A stretch of 64,000 bases of DNA from Saliniradius amylolyticus (GTDB taxonomy: Bacteria; Pseudomonadota; Gammaproteobacteria; Enterobacterales; Alteromonadaceae), in contig NZ_CP029347.1 in assembly GCF_003143555.1 (NCBI RefSeq), forward strand, positions 1,860,001 through 1,924,000, read 5' to 3'. The position numbers were made by a program, and so were the translations under genes. The notes below the pieces were generated by a model, which was not told where the DNA came from, did no database searches, and saw only the letters and a program-made list of their open reading frames with translations. Below, in pieces: positions 1 to 11,608 of the stretch. Each line of letters opens with the position of its first letter. The stretch's first letter is position 1.

Positions 1-487
1 CGGCGCCAGTCGGCCAGCGTCAGCTTGAGGCTGCGGCTACGAGCCCAGTAGGTAAGCAGCAGACCATCGAGCAGTAGGAAAATGGCCACCGTCCAGGAAA
101 AGCGGAACTGCTCCCCGGCGGCCATCGCCAGTTGCAAACTGATATCCAAAAACAGGCTAATCAGTACCAACGGACGAATAAAGGCAAACAACCCCAGCCA
201 CTGCTTCTGCCACAGCCAACGCCGGTATCCGGCGATCACGGCGGCCAACAGCGCCGGTAAGCCCACCATCAGGCTTAGGTAAAAGTCCCGGTTGTCGGGA
301 TAAAACAGCGACAGGATCAGAGATTGATCCTTGATGTAGGACACTGAGGCCACCAACAGCAGATAGCCCCGGTTTAAAAACACCAGAGTCCACCACAGCC
401 AGCGAGGCGGCCTTATACGCCCCTCATCGTCATAACGCTCGAGCGGCAGAATAATACGGGGAGCCGGGCCTGTTGATTTCTGAGTCA

Positions 488-488
<1 letters not shown>
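1..488 (-). CDS. DUF2919-like membrane protein (partial, C-terminus beyond window)
   Basis: The frame is open on the minus strand from an ATG at 488 to the window edge, about 162 codons, so the C-terminus is missing. The protein begins with a short polar segment (MTQKSTGPAPRIILPLERYD) followed by several hydrophobic stretches with Trp/Arg-rich loops. This layout resembles the DUF2919 (YfeZ-like) inner-membrane family, a recall-based match. Its ATG overlaps the stop codon of the upstream DUF3392 gene (TGATGA at 485-490), so the two are translationally coupled at the end of the smc-zipA-ligA cluster. The function of the family is unknown. Confidence 0.7.
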
Positions 489-2886
<2,398 letters not shown>

Positions 2887-4200
2887 TTAACGATTACGAC
2901 GGATCATACGGCGACGTTCAAATTCGCGGATTTTCTCCACATATTGCTGCACACTCTGCTTGGTCAGGGCGCTGCGTCGCCCATCCAGCACCTGAGCCCC
3001 AAACTCATCGGCCAGTTTGCGAGCCGCATTGTGCATCATATTAAACACCTGATGAGGGTCACCATCGATGGGCAGGATCATAAACAGCGATACGCCCTGC
3101 GTAGTGAAATGCTCCATGTTATCGATATCAAACACGCCCGGCTTAAACATATTGGCCAGGCTGAACAACACCGGTCCCTTGCCATTGCTGTTTACATGGC
3201 GGTGGAAGATATCCTGATCACCAAACTTAAAACCCAGAGTCAAAAGCGCCGGTAATAAAGCATCACCGGTAATGGGCTTACCATCGGGAGTTTTTACATT
3301 CAGCACCAGTACTTCCTGCTCTTCGGGCGGCACATCCTCAGCAGGCTTGGACTCAGCGACCTTGGGCTCCTCTTTGGGCTGGTCATCGAAGTCCATAGTG
3401 ATCTGGTCTTCTTTGACCTTGGGCGTGCGACGCTTACGATTTTTGGAGGCAGAGCGACTGAACCCCTGACGCGCACGCTCAGCCAGGCTGGGGGCTTTCT
3501 TTTGCTCGGGCTCAGGCTCACTGGCGACAGTCTCCGGCTCAGACTCAGGCTGTTGCGCCTCAAATTTAGGCTCTGGCTCGGCTACCGATGTGGGCAGATC
3601 TCCGAATGTGGGCTCTTTACGCTCCGGCTTCACTGCCGCGGCGGGCTTGTGTTGCTCTGGCGCTTCAAACTGGTCGCCCGACTCGAACTTAGGTCCGGTG
3701 TCTTGCTCTGTAATTTCTGGTTTGTCAGTCGTGGGCGTCTGGTGCTCCGTCTTATCCGACACCTCTGGTGCTGACCGAGACTCTGATACCGTCTCCTGTT
3801 GCTGAGATTCACTTGCGTCCGGCGCGGATTCACGGCTTTGTGTTTTTGGCGTGTCTTTAAGCATAAAGGCCGGAGGTTCCGGCATATCCGGCTCGTCATT
3901 GTGGACTGCATCGGACTCCGATGGTTCTTCAACCGGTTTGAATTCCGGCTCCTGACGCGCTTCACGGCTGACCACCCGCACCGGCCCCAGCCCCAGTTCG
4001 TCCAGTTCTTGCTCATAAGACGACGATTGGAAATCCGAGTCGCTGTTCTCTTCTTGCTGCTCGCTCTGCTTGTGCTCAATTTGGCCGCCAGGCTTGTCGT
4101 CTTTACGACGCTGCTTTCGCACCGTCCATAAGCCATGGGCCAAAATCCCGGCTATTGCCAGCGCCCCGAAAACTAAAAATGTCAGACGTAGTTCTTCCAT
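2887..4200 (-). CDS. zipA: Cell division protein ZipA
   Basis: ZipA is a single-pass inner-membrane protein that tethers FtsZ at the division site. The N-terminal segment (LTFLVFGALAIAGILAHGLW) is the anchor with the N-terminus outside. It is followed by a basic stretch (RKQRRKDDK), then about 250 residues of acidic Pro/Glu/Gln/Ser-rich linker, then the globular FtsZ-binding domain from about residue 295 (VLVLNVKTPDG...). At about 437 residues it is longer than the E. coli protein (328), the extra length being linker. The start could be the ATG at 4200 or a GTG at 4206. The gene lies immediately behind smc, 3-9 bases from its stop, so it is co-transcribed. Confidence 0.95.
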   Translation of the reverse strand: MEELRLTFLVFGALAIAGILAHGLWTVRKQRRKDDKPGGQIEHKQSEQQEENSDSDFQSSSYEQELDELGLGPVRVVSREARQEPEFKPVEEPSESDAVHNDEPDMPEPPAFMLKDTPKTQSRESAPDASESQQQETVSESRSAPEVSDKTEHQTPTTDKPEITEQDTGPKFESGDQFEAPEQHKPAAAVKPERKEPTFGDLPTSVAEPEPKFEAQQPESEPETVASEPEPEQKKAPSLAERARQGFSRSASKNRKRRTPKVKEDQITMDFDDQPKEEPKVAESKPAEDVPPEEQEVLVLNVKTPDGKPITGDALLPALLTLGFKFGDQDIFHRHVNSNGKGPVLFSLANMFKPGVFDIDNMEHFTTQGVSLFMILPIDGDPHQVFNMMHNAARKLADEFGAQVLDGRRSALTKQSVQQYVEKIREFERRRMIRRNR

Positions 4201-4209
4201 CGTCACTTA

Positions 4210-7200
4210 TTATAATTCGGCGAGGGCCACGGCTTCATCCACATCCACTGACACCATCCGAGACACACCGGGCTCGGCCATGGTGACGCCAGTAAGATGA
4301 GTCGCCATCTCCATCGCAATCTTGTTATGGGTGATATAAATAAATTGCACACTCTTGGACATCTCGGAGACCAGCTTACAAAAGCGCCCCACGTTGGCGT
4401 CATCCAGCGGTGCATCCACTTCATCCAGCAAGCAAAACGGCGCTGGATTGAGTCGGAAAATTGCAAACACCAATGATAAAGCGGTCAGGGCTTTTTCTCC
4501 ACCACTGAGAAGGTGAATAGTGCTATTTTTCTTGCCCGGTGGTCTCGCCATGATGGTAACACCGGTTTCTAACAAGTCATCATCGGTGAGGTCCAGATAG
4601 GCCGCACCGCCGCCGAACACCTTGGGGAACAGCATTTTCAGGTCTTCATTGACCTGCTCGAAGGTCTCCTTAAAGCGGGCTCGGGTTTCCCGGTCGATCT
4701 TACGAATGGCCGACTCCAGAGTTTCCAGCGCCTCGTTCAGATCCTGCTGCTGAGTATCCAGATGCGCCTTACGCTCTGCCTGAGACTCATATTCTTCCAC
4801 AGCGGCCAGGTTTACCGCGCCCAGGCGGGAGACCGCCGCGGTGGTCTTATCCAGCGCCTGTTGCCAGACGTCTTCTTCCGCCTCGGGGTCAAGGTTTTCC
4901 AGCACCGGCTTTAACGCCTGATCCATTTCCTGAAGTTGCTCCAAAACCGAATTGGCCCGTACCCGGTGGCCTTCGTATTCCAGCTGCAGGCTCTGTCGCT
5001 GCTCTTTCATTTGCGCGATCTTATCCTGTACGCCTTGTTGGTCTTTCTGGGCGTCGGTCAACCACTGTTCCACCTCGGCCAGGGATTCATTGAGCTGGCC
5101 TTTTTGCTGTTCCAGTTCGCCCTGCTGCTCCAACAACAATTGCAACTCTTCCCCCTGCTCGCCAATGGGCATTTCCAGCTCCATCAGCTCTTCGCGCAGC
5201 GCTTGCTGGCGCTCCTGCACCTGAGTCAGTTGTTCTTTATGCCGGTGAATGCCCTGCTCGGCGTTTTGATACTGGTTTTGCAGCTGCTGGCGCTGCATGG
5301 CCTTGTCATGGGCCTGCGAGCGCAGGCTGTTGTGTTGTTCCCTGAGCTGAATTAGCTGGCTTTGCAGTTGCTCACGTTCATTTTCTACACTCTGCTGAGT
5401 GGATTGCTGCTCTTCCAGTTGTAAACTCAGCTCTTCCACTTGCTCTGCCAATTGAGAGACCTGCTCCTGGTCCTGCTCAATCTCATCAAGCTGACGCTGG
5501 TATTGCTGCTCCAAACGAGTGTGGGTGTCTTGCAGACTTTGATACTGTTGCTGCACGTGCTCGGTCTGCTGTTTAAGGGACGCAGCCTGTAATTCCTGTT
5601 GGCGATGGTCGTGACGTTTTTCGGCCAGCGCCTCTTCGGCCTGCTCCAGGCTGTGTTGGGCGTGCTGCACCTGCTCGTCCAATTGTGTTTCCCGAGCTTC
5701 TAAATTCGCCAGTTCGCCCTGCAACTGACGAATCTCGCTGGCCCGGTCGAGCATACCGGCATTCTGCTCGGCCACGCCCTGAACCTGCCAGTCCGGCCCC
5801 TGCCACAAGCCTTGGGCGGTAATGACACTTTGCCCCGCTGGTAATTCGCTTAAAAGTTGTTTCGCCTGCTCGCCCGACTCGGCACAGTGGATCTGGGTCA
5901 GCCAACCCGGTACCTGCTCGCTTAACACCTTCGCTGCCAACGTCCCGCCAGGCTTATTCCGGGTAAAGCCTTCGGCAAAGAGCCAGCGGCTACCGGCGAT
6001 ATCGGGGCTCTGTCCCTGTGTGATCACGGGAGTGGCCAGCCACTGAGACAGTGCCGTTTCCAGAGCTTTTTCCCAGCCCGGTTCGGCACTGATCATCTGC
6101 CAGGCCTGTTTAACGGGCTCGTCCTGACTCTCAAGCCAGTCATTGATGGCATCGCCCTGCTCGGCGGCCGATTCCTGTAACGTCTTTAATGAGGTCAGAC
6201 GTGCCTTGCTCTGCTGACGCTGCTCACGGCAGTCCTGCCACTGTTGATGGGCCTGCTGTAGCTTAGCCTTGGCCTGCTCGGCGTGTTCTAGGGCCTGGTT
6301 GACCTCTTCCTGACCTTTTTGATGCTGCTGTTCAGCCTCTCTATGCTGTGCTTGCAGACGTGTTAATTGCTGCTCAAGTTCACCGCCATCCAGTTCACCG
6401 AGTTGCTGCTGTAATTCCTCGGCACGCTGGCGGGCACGGCTGATAAGTGTCTGCTGGGACTGGATCTGCTGCTGTTTGCCGCTGAGCTGTTGTTGCTGTT
6501 GGTAAAACGCCTGTTCCTGTGCTCGCCAACCGGCGTTTTTCTCCGCCATCTGCTGCTCTAACGAGGCCAACCGCTCGGCCACATCCTCGGTCTGCTCGTT
6601 AAGCAGCTCCGCTTCCGGACCGACCTCTTCGAGCTGCCACTGGCATTGCTCCAGCTGTTCCTGCTGTTCGCCTAAGGCGCTCTGATGCTGTTCCAACTCG
6701 CCCGCCAGACGGGACAGTTCCTGCTCTATTTGCTGCTTGCGCTGACGGCTGTGGAGCTGAGTCTGCTCGATACGGGTAATCTCGTTACCCAGCTTAAACA
6801 TCTGATTTTGCAGCGTATCCAGTCGTTGTTTGAGATCGTCCTGGCGCTGCTGATGCTCGATGATGCCGCGCTCGTCACCGCGCTGCTGAGCGATAAACTG
6901 TTCGATGTCGGTATCCTGCCTGGCCATGCGCTGGTCCAGCTCGTCCATCAGCTTGTTGTATTTCAGCCAGCGCAGCGCCGCCAGTTCGGTTTTGTATTTA
7001 CGCTCATCGGCTTTAAGGGCCTTATAGCGCTTAGCCGCAGCGGCCTGTCGCTGAAGTTTTTGCAACTGCTGATCCAACTCGGTGAGTACATCTTCCAGTC
7101 GCTCCAGATTCTCGCGGGTGTGCCTGATGCGATTTTCCGTCTCCCGTCGGCGCTCCTTGTATTTGGAGATGCCCGCCGCCTCTTCGATAAACACCCGAAG

Positions 7201-7677
7201 CTCCTGAGGCTTGGACTCAATCAGGCGCGAGATCATGCCCTGTTCGATAATGGCGTAGCTGCGCGGACCCAGGCCCGTGCCCAAGAAGAGGTCGGTTACA
7301 TCCCGGCGGCGGCATTTACTGCTGTTCAGGTAATAATTTGACTGGGCATCGCGGGTCACCACCCGCTTGACCGACAGCTCGTTATAGCTGGCGTATTCGC
7401 CCTGGATGCGGCCGGAGGAGTTGTCAAACACCAGCTCCACACTGCACTGCGAGACCGGCTTACGCGCCGAAGATCCGTTAAAAATCACATCGGTCATGGC
7501 ATCGCCGCGCAGGTTTTTGGCCGAGCTTTCTCCTAATACCCAGCGCACCGCATCGATCACATTGGACTTTCCACAGCCGTTCGGACCGACAATGGCGGTC
7601 ATGTCGTCCGGAAAGGGGATGGCTGTAGGGTCCACAAAAGACTTGAACCCGGCCAGCTTGATTCGTTTCAGCCGCAT
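4210..7677 (-). CDS. smc: Chromosome segregation protein SMC
   Basis: The protein is 1155 residues with the SMC layout. An N-terminal head carries Walker A GPNGCGKS at residues 31-38. Two long Gln/Glu-rich coiled coils flank a central hinge (about residues 500-650). The C-terminal head carries the LLSGGEKAL signature and the Walker B/D-loop LLDEVDAPLDD. It would act as a homodimer organising the chromosome; its usual partners ScpA and ScpB are not in this window. I placed the start at the ATG at 7677, giving MRLKRIKLAGFKSF, which matches the family. An in-frame start at 7731 would add 18 residues with no homology. It is not MukB, which differs in head sequence and length. Confidence 0.96.
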   Translation of the reverse strand: MRLKRIKLAGFKSFVDPTAIPFPDDMTAIVGPNGCGKSNVIDAVRWVLGESSAKNLRGDAMTDVIFNGSSARKPVSQCSVELVFDNSSGRIQGEYASYNELSVKRVVTRDAQSNYYLNSSKCRRRDVTDLFLGTGLGPRSYAIIEQGMISRLIESKPQELRVFIEEAAGISKYKERRRETENRIRHTRENLERLEDVLTELDQQLQKLQRQAAAAKRYKALKADERKYKTELAALRWLKYNKLMDELDQRMARQDTDIEQFIAQQRGDERGIIEHQQRQDDLKQRLDTLQNQMFKLGNEITRIEQTQLHSRQRKQQIEQELSRLAGELEQHQSALGEQQEQLEQCQWQLEEVGPEAELLNEQTEDVAERLASLEQQMAEKNAGWRAQEQAFYQQQQQLSGKQQQIQSQQTLISRARQRAEELQQQLGELDGGELEQQLTRLQAQHREAEQQHQKGQEEVNQALEHAEQAKAKLQQAHQQWQDCREQRQQSKARLTSLKTLQESAAEQGDAINDWLESQDEPVKQAWQMISAEPGWEKALETALSQWLATPVITQGQSPDIAGSRWLFAEGFTRNKPGGTLAAKVLSEQVPGWLTQIHCAESGEQAKQLLSELPAGQSVITAQGLWQGPDWQVQGVAEQNAGMLDRASEIRQLQGELANLEARETQLDEQVQHAQHSLEQAEEALAEKRHDHRQQELQAASLKQQTEHVQQQYQSLQDTHTRLEQQYQRQLDEIEQDQEQVSQLAEQVEELSLQLEEQQSTQQSVENEREQLQSQLIQLREQHNSLRSQAHDKAMQRQQLQNQYQNAEQGIHRHKEQLTQVQERQQALREELMELEMPIGEQGEELQLLLEQQGELEQQKGQLNESLAEVEQWLTDAQKDQQGVQDKIAQMKEQRQSLQLEYEGHRVRANSVLEQLQEMDQALKPVLENLDPEAEEDVWQQALDKTTAAVSRLGAVNLAAVEEYESQAERKAHLDTQQQDLNEALETLESAIRKIDRETRARFKETFEQVNEDLKMLFPKVFGGGAAYLDLTDDDLLETGVTIMARPPGKKNSTIHLLSGGEKALTALSLVFAIFRLNPAPFCLLDEVDAPLDDANVGRFCKLVSEMSKSVQFIYITHNKIAMEMATHLTGVTMAEPGVSRMVSVDVDEAVALAEL

Positions 7678-7820
7678 GGATGGAGTTAGCGCTATTATTA
7701 TTGTTCGCTGTAAGTCACCTGACTCTACCAAAAGTCACGATCTGTAACAATTGAACCTGTGGTATCTGCCCCCATGCTTAGGTACTCTCTGAATAAAAGC
7801 AACAACAAGGACTCAGCACT

Positions 7821-8564
7821 ATGCAGACACAGCCCAAGAGCGGCCCCGCCTACTTTATGCAAGGCTTTGACTTGATCTTCACCAAGGGTCTCAAGCGATT
7901 TGTGTTTATCCCGTTGATGGTCAACCTGCTGCTGTTTTCGGTGGCCTTTTATTATCTGTTCCAGCAAATTGACCCGGCCATTAACTGGGTACTGGGCTTT
8001 ATTCCCGGCTTTTTAAGCTGGTTGCGCGATGCGCTGATCTACATTCTCTGGCCGCTGGCAGTACTGATGATACTGGTGACTTTCTCCTACCTGTTTACCA
8101 CCATCGCCAACTTTATTGCCGCGCCCTTTAACGGCATGTTGGCCGAGAAGGTGGAAAAAAAACTTAGCGGCCGCACTCTGAACGACGAAGGGCTAGTGGG
8201 CCTGATGAAAGATGTGCCGCGCACTGTGGGACGCGAGTGGACTAAGCTCGTGTACTACATTCCCCGCGCTATTGGCTTTCTGATCCTGTGGTTTTTACTG
8301 CCGGTGGTGGGCCAAATCATCTGGTTTATCTTTACGGCGTGGATGATGGCCATTCAGTATCTGGACTATCCGTTCGATAACCACAAGGTGACCTTTCGCG
8401 AGATGCGCAACCAGCTCAGCCGCCGCAAGGGTAAATCCATCGGCTTTGGTGCCACCGTTGCGCTGTTTTCCATGATTCCCATCGTCAACTTCCTGGTGAT
8501 GCCGGTGGCGGTCTGCGGTGCCACTGCCATGTGGGTGGATGAGATTCGTAAAGATACCCTCTGA
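7821..8564 (+). CDS. cysZ: Sulfate transporter CysZ
   Basis: CysZ (247 residues) is an inner-membrane sulfate permease feeding cysteine synthesis. The N-terminal motif SGPAYFMQGFDLIFTKGLK and four hydrophobic segments match the E. coli protein. The GC-poor leader (AACAACAAGGACTCAGCACT before the ATG) contains an AAGGA ribosome site. It is divergent from smc, an arrangement seen in other gammaproteobacteria. cysK and cysB lie elsewhere in this window (35.1 and 59.6 kb), so the assimilation genes are scattered here. Confidence 0.93.
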   Translation: MQTQPKSGPAYFMQGFDLIFTKGLKRFVFIPLMVNLLLFSVAFYYLFQQIDPAINWVLGFIPGFLSWLRDALIYILWPLAVLMILVTFSYLFTTIANFIAAPFNGMLAEKVEKKLSGRTLNDEGLVGLMKDVPRTVGREWTKLVYYIPRAIGFLILWFLLPVVGQIIWFIFTAWMMAIQYLDYPFDNHKVTFREMRNQLSRRKGKSIGFGATVALFSMIPIVNFLVMPVAVCGATAMWVDEIRKDTL

Positions 8565-8639
8565 GTCATAACACCATACCGGGGGCCCTGCTATGACAGG
8601 GTCCTCGCTATTTGGCCACTGGAAGGGCAACATACCCGG

Positions 8640-9068
8640 CTAACTCCCAGCCCGCAGTGATTTGGAAAATGCCACCACTGCCATAATCCCCACAAGACCC
8701 GATCCCAACCCTGCCAAATTTGCATAGATGAGCGAGAACACGACACCGATTGCAAATGTCGAGCTCATCCTCGCGCCCTCCGCTATTGGCGCCCAGAGCT
8801 CAAATACAAGGTAGATATAAGCCAGATAACTGCCAACCAAACTGGCCCATGCACCGATTTTTGCCTGTTTGTTATGCACCATGTGATACAGGCCCAGAAA
8901 CAGCAGTGGAATCACCAATGGCACAAGGTTAAACAAAAGATTGCCCATATATTCCCAAAAGGTAAAAGGCAGGTAACTTCTTAAGTGGGGAAAAATGGTT
9001 GCCTTTATGAGATCACCATTGGCCGTGAGAAAACACAGTAGTAAAACAAGATAATAGCCTTTGCCCAT
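8640..9068 (-). CDS. Uncharacterised four-helix membrane protein
   Basis: The 142-residue protein has four hydrophobic segments (about 5-25, 40-62, 72-92, 105-135), suggesting a small integral membrane protein. I do not recognise the family. The start is well supported by AAGGAGAAACG directly before the ATG. It sits alone between cysZ and the cation antiporter; both neighbours are separated by more than 70 bases, so it is probably monocistronic. Confidence 0.7.
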   Translation of the reverse strand: MGKGYYLVLLLCFLTANGDLIKATIFPHLRSYLPFTFWEYMGNLLFNLVPLVIPLLFLGLYHMVHNKQAKIGAWASLVGSYLAYIYLVFELWAPIAEGARMSSTFAIGVVFSLIYANLAGLGSGLVGIMAVVAFSKSLRAGS

Positions 9069-9156
9069 CGTTTCTCCTTAAACTGTTATCGCTCCCAGAC
9101 CTTCAGTATGGGTAATGCTTTATACTACGCTAGCATGTTTCGCTTGTCGGCTACCA

Positions 9157-10176
9157 TCAACTGGCTGTGATCATCACGCCGAGCGTGCCTATGTAAACCA
9201 GCAAAACTGACGCACTTTCAAAGCCGATTCGGCCAATGCCATAGGTTTCGCGCCGTAACATACCCAGTAACAAGATGGCCGTCATCAGAATACTCACCAA
9301 TCCCCAGGTCATCTGAACCGACGCCATATCGTGATAAATAGCTCCCCCGCTATAGCCAATATCCGCCGCAGCAATGACCAGCATATTGAAGCAATTGGTA
9401 CCAAAGATATTACTGACCGCCAGTGTCAGCGCGCCCAGACGTATGGCCGCAATGGTGGTGACCAGTTCCGGAGTCGAGGTCGCTATGGCGGTCAATATGC
9501 CCCCCACCAGCGTATCGGACACTCCGCCCTGATCGGCGATGTGTTTGGCCGCTTCCATCAACACCCAGCCTGCCACACCGGTTATCAGCGCCATAGTGAT
9601 AAACCCGATCCAGACCGTCATGGTTTGTCCACGAGGACGTTTTTCCGGTTTGTCGGCAACGGTTTGATGTGTCATTCGTGGAAACCACATGGGCTTCTCG
9701 CGGCTATGGTGGACCAGGCGAAGACCAAACAGATAGGCTCCGACAATAACCGGAGTCACCGGATGCACCACCCACTGCGCTGGCATTGGTGTCACAATCG
9801 CTAAGATGGGCAAGGTCAGAAGTACGATCAACAAGGCGGCCAGTAGCAGGTTCACATCGGAGGCGGCAGCGTGTTCCAGATTGGCGCGACGGTAAACGAT
9901 ATCGGCAATCCCCAAAAACACCAGATTCACCGCCATGCTACCCATCACATTACTCATAGCGAGATCGGGTCGTGCATCCATGGCCGCACTCAGGGTCGCC
10001 GCGAAATCGGGCAAAGAGGTAATGCCGGCGAGCAATAACACCCCAAACAGCGCCTCGCCCAATCCCGTTCTGTCGGCCAGGGTATCGGCCCATTTCGCCA
10101 GCAGACTGCCTGCCACCACGATCACCAGGGCCGCCGCGCTAAACGCCGCAATGCTGTATACCAAGGATGAAAACAC
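9157..10176 (-). CDS. CaCA-family sodium/calcium antiporter
   Basis: This 339-residue inner-membrane protein has about ten predicted helices and the two inverted alpha-repeats of the CaCA superfamily. The first repeat has GITSLPDFAATLSAA followed by GSMAVNLVFLG. The second has ATSTPELVTTIAAI followed by SNIFGTNCFNM. The acidic residue in each (Asp in the first, Glu in the second) is the expected cation ligand. The length fits the YrbG/CaxA-like branch. It would exchange Ca2+ or another cation against Na+ or H+. The ion cannot be told from sequence. Confidence 0.88.
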   Translation of the reverse strand: MFSSLVYSIAAFSAAALVIVVAGSLLAKWADTLADRTGLGEALFGVLLLAGITSLPDFAATLSAAMDARPDLAMSNVMGSMAVNLVFLGIADIVYRRANLEHAAASDVNLLLAALLIVLLTLPILAIVTPMPAQWVVHPVTPVIVGAYLFGLRLVHHSREKPMWFPRMTHQTVADKPEKRPRGQTMTVWIGFITMALITGVAGWVLMEAAKHIADQGGVSDTLVGGILTAIATSTPELVTTIAAIRLGALTLAVSNIFGTNCFNMLVIAAADIGYSGGAIYHDMASVQMTWGLVSILMTAILLLGMLRRETYGIGRIGFESASVLLVYIGTLGVMITAS

Positions 10177-10284
10177 CGCCCTCTCCCTTGCTCTTTATCG
10201 CCAAGTGTATATCAGAGAACGGATAGCCGCGAAGTGAGCGGAAGGGGGATTGTCAGGCGTACTAACGATGCAAATAGTCCACCT

Positions 10285-10917
10285 TTAAGCGTTAGTGTCG
10301 TCTGCCAGCTCTATATCCTTTAAAACCTGTCGCCAGTCATTAAGGTAACTGGCACCGTTTCGGGGGATCAGAAACAGTCGCAATGCCACCGCAAACAAAA
10401 CCAATGCCAGCGCGGATGCCAGCAACAGATGGATTTCATAAAACATGAGAAAGAATGCCCCCGAGAACACCGCATAAATAAGCGCCACTGTGGTTGTTTC
10501 ATAACCAATAATGCGAGGCGGTTGTGACAATTCATGAAAGCGTGACAAGGCCGCCCCCCATGAATGGACAGCGCTTTCGGGATCAAGCTCATCCAAAGCT
10601 GTTAAGTACGCGCCATTACGGAAAATCTTATACGCCAGGCTGGCCAGATAAAGCCCCGAACAGAACAAGACGGCAAACGACGAGACCAGGGTGATTAAGG
10701 CAAAGTTCTCACGGTCGGCTATGGCGATAAGTCCTACTGCGATGATGGTTGGGACCAATGTCTGCAAGGTACGCTCCTGACAGCCGCGCAACTCGTTAGC
10801 CACCTGTTCCCGGTTAGACTCAAAGCGCTTGCTATCCGATGTACTAAGCTGACGTCCTAACATGTAGCTTTTGCTATCCACTCGATTCCCCCAAACAGTT
10901 CTATTCACCCATTTCAC
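10285..10917 (-). CDS. Uncharacterised membrane protein at the island edge
   Basis: The 210-residue protein has two pairs of hydrophobic segments (about 52-75 and 78-98; 143-163 and 165-185) around a soluble loop containing YLTALDELDPESAVHSW. I do not recognise the family. Several ATG starts are possible (residues 1 and 19). Its stop codon lies inside an inverted ACTAACG repeat (10261-10267 / 10290-10296) that resembles the outer ends of an attC site, so it may be an older cassette gene or simply the chromosomal flank of the accessory region. Confidence 0.55.
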   Translation of the reverse strand: MKWVNRTVWGNRVDSKSYMLGRQLSTSDSKRFESNREQVANELRGCQERTLQTLVPTIIAVGLIAIADRENFALITLVSSFAVLFCSGLYLASLAYKIFRNGAYLTALDELDPESAVHSWGAALSRFHELSQPPRIIGYETTTVALIYAVFSGAFFLMFYEIHLLLASALALVLFAVALRLFLIPRNGASYLNDWRQVLKDIELADDTNA

Positions 10918-11056
10918 GCTGGCCCCGTGACCGGCGAGCGACTATTCAGAACTTATACCTTAGTTCTGCCCGTCGAACCAATATGGCAATGCTATCCCGA
11001 TTCAATTAAAAGCCACCGGCATGTGTCAGTTGGCTTACAACTCACCCGATAAACGA

Positions 11057-11323
11057 TCAGTTGACTTTGCGCACTTTGGAAACCACGAACGCCAAAGGTA
11101 ACACCAATAATAGTTTGACAGTGGGTAGGTAGAAAAGCACCAAGGCTGCAGTACTGCCGCCGCCCTGACGAAAATGCATGGAATAGAGGGTGTAGCCATC
11201 CAAAGCCAACATAATACCGGCCGCCACCAGATAGATGCTCGACGCCAGCTTGTTTCGCAGAACAATCAGCACCACGTAAGAAGCCAGAGAGTAGATCAGC
11301 AACAGGAGTTTAACCCGTATCAA
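11057..11323 (-). CDS. Small hydrophobic protein, TTG start
   Basis: The 88-residue ORF has two or three membrane segments (about 3-22, 28-42, 60-82) and a basic C-terminus (SKVRKVN). The only upstream start is TTG at 11323, which overlaps the end of the preceding 38-residue ORF by 14 bases. This suggests either translational coupling or one gene split by a frameshift. I do not recognise it. It lies in the accessory region downstream of the cassette array. Confidence 0.45.
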   Translation of the reverse strand: MIRVKLLLLIYSLASYVVLIVLRNKLASSIYLVAAGIMLALDGYTLYSMHFRQGGGSTAALVLFYLPTVKLLLVLPLAFVVSKVRKVN

Positions 11324-11426
11324 ACGTCACTATGGACAACGACACGCCGCTAAGCATGGCGGCCAGAATCAGCAAACCCGAGTTCAATAATCCAGATTTC
11401 ATCGCGCTGTCGTTATCCATAGACAT
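11310..11426 (-). CDS. 38-residue membrane ORF upstream of the 88-residue ORF
   Basis: An ATG at 11426 preceded by GAGGGAAG opens a 38-codon frame beginning MSMDNDSAMKSGLL, with one hydrophobic helix (LLILAAMLSGVSLSIV). Its stop at 11310-11312 overlaps the TTG of the next ORF. It has a good ribosome site, but nothing identifies a function. It may be the N-terminal part of a frameshifted gene. Confidence 0.35.
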   Translation of the reverse strand: MSMDNDSAMKSGLLNSGLLILAAMLSGVSLSIVTFDTG

Positions 11427-11459
11427 TGATACTTCCCTCAAGGGCCTTACTGTCGAGAC

Positions 11460-11594
11460 TCAGTAGGTACGCAGGTTTATATCCTGACTAAACGCTTCCC
11501 CCTCGACGTCCTTGACCAACGCCTGCCCAGCGATTGGCGTCTGCCCATTAAAGGTGAGAGTCGGACTGCCATGCAACTGCCAGCCATTGTTTAA
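11460..11594 (-). pseudogene. 3' remnant of a DUF1737-like gene abutting the last cassette
   Basis: Reading on the minus strand from the cassette junction at 11594 gives an open frame that starts LNNGWQLHGSPTLTFNG, continues to GQALVKDVEGE and ends LRTY plus a stop at 11460-11462. The GWxxxGSP...QALVK pattern resembles the small DUF1737 domain (match from memory). There is no start codon and the 5' half is absent. The break coincides exactly with a G/TTAAAC cassette junction, so the gene was probably interrupted or captured by integron-type recombination. Confidence 0.5.
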
Positions 11595-11608
11595 CGGCCT
11601 TGTTAGAG
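11595..11608 (-). other. Truncated attC of the third cassette
   Basis: Only the R' end (TCTAACAAGGCC) remains, running straight into GTTAAAC and the DUF1737-like remnant. The stem-forming middle of a normal attC is missing. The stop codon of the 84-residue cassette gene lies inside it. Confidence 0.5.

Noticed and set aside
4936-5355. Long open frames on the plus strand inside smc and several similar ones in ligA, zipA, rmuC and the RND pump gene
   Set aside because: They are antisense shadows of GC-rich, repetitive coding sequence, without ribosome sites or recognisable domains.
4210-7677. Assignment as MukB
   Set aside because: The head motifs, hinge position and length (1155 residues) follow canonical SMC; mukE and mukF are absent.
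10950-10990. tRNA-like GGTTCGA motif on the minus strand
   Set aside because: The surrounding bases cannot form a cloverleaf; no acceptor stem is present.
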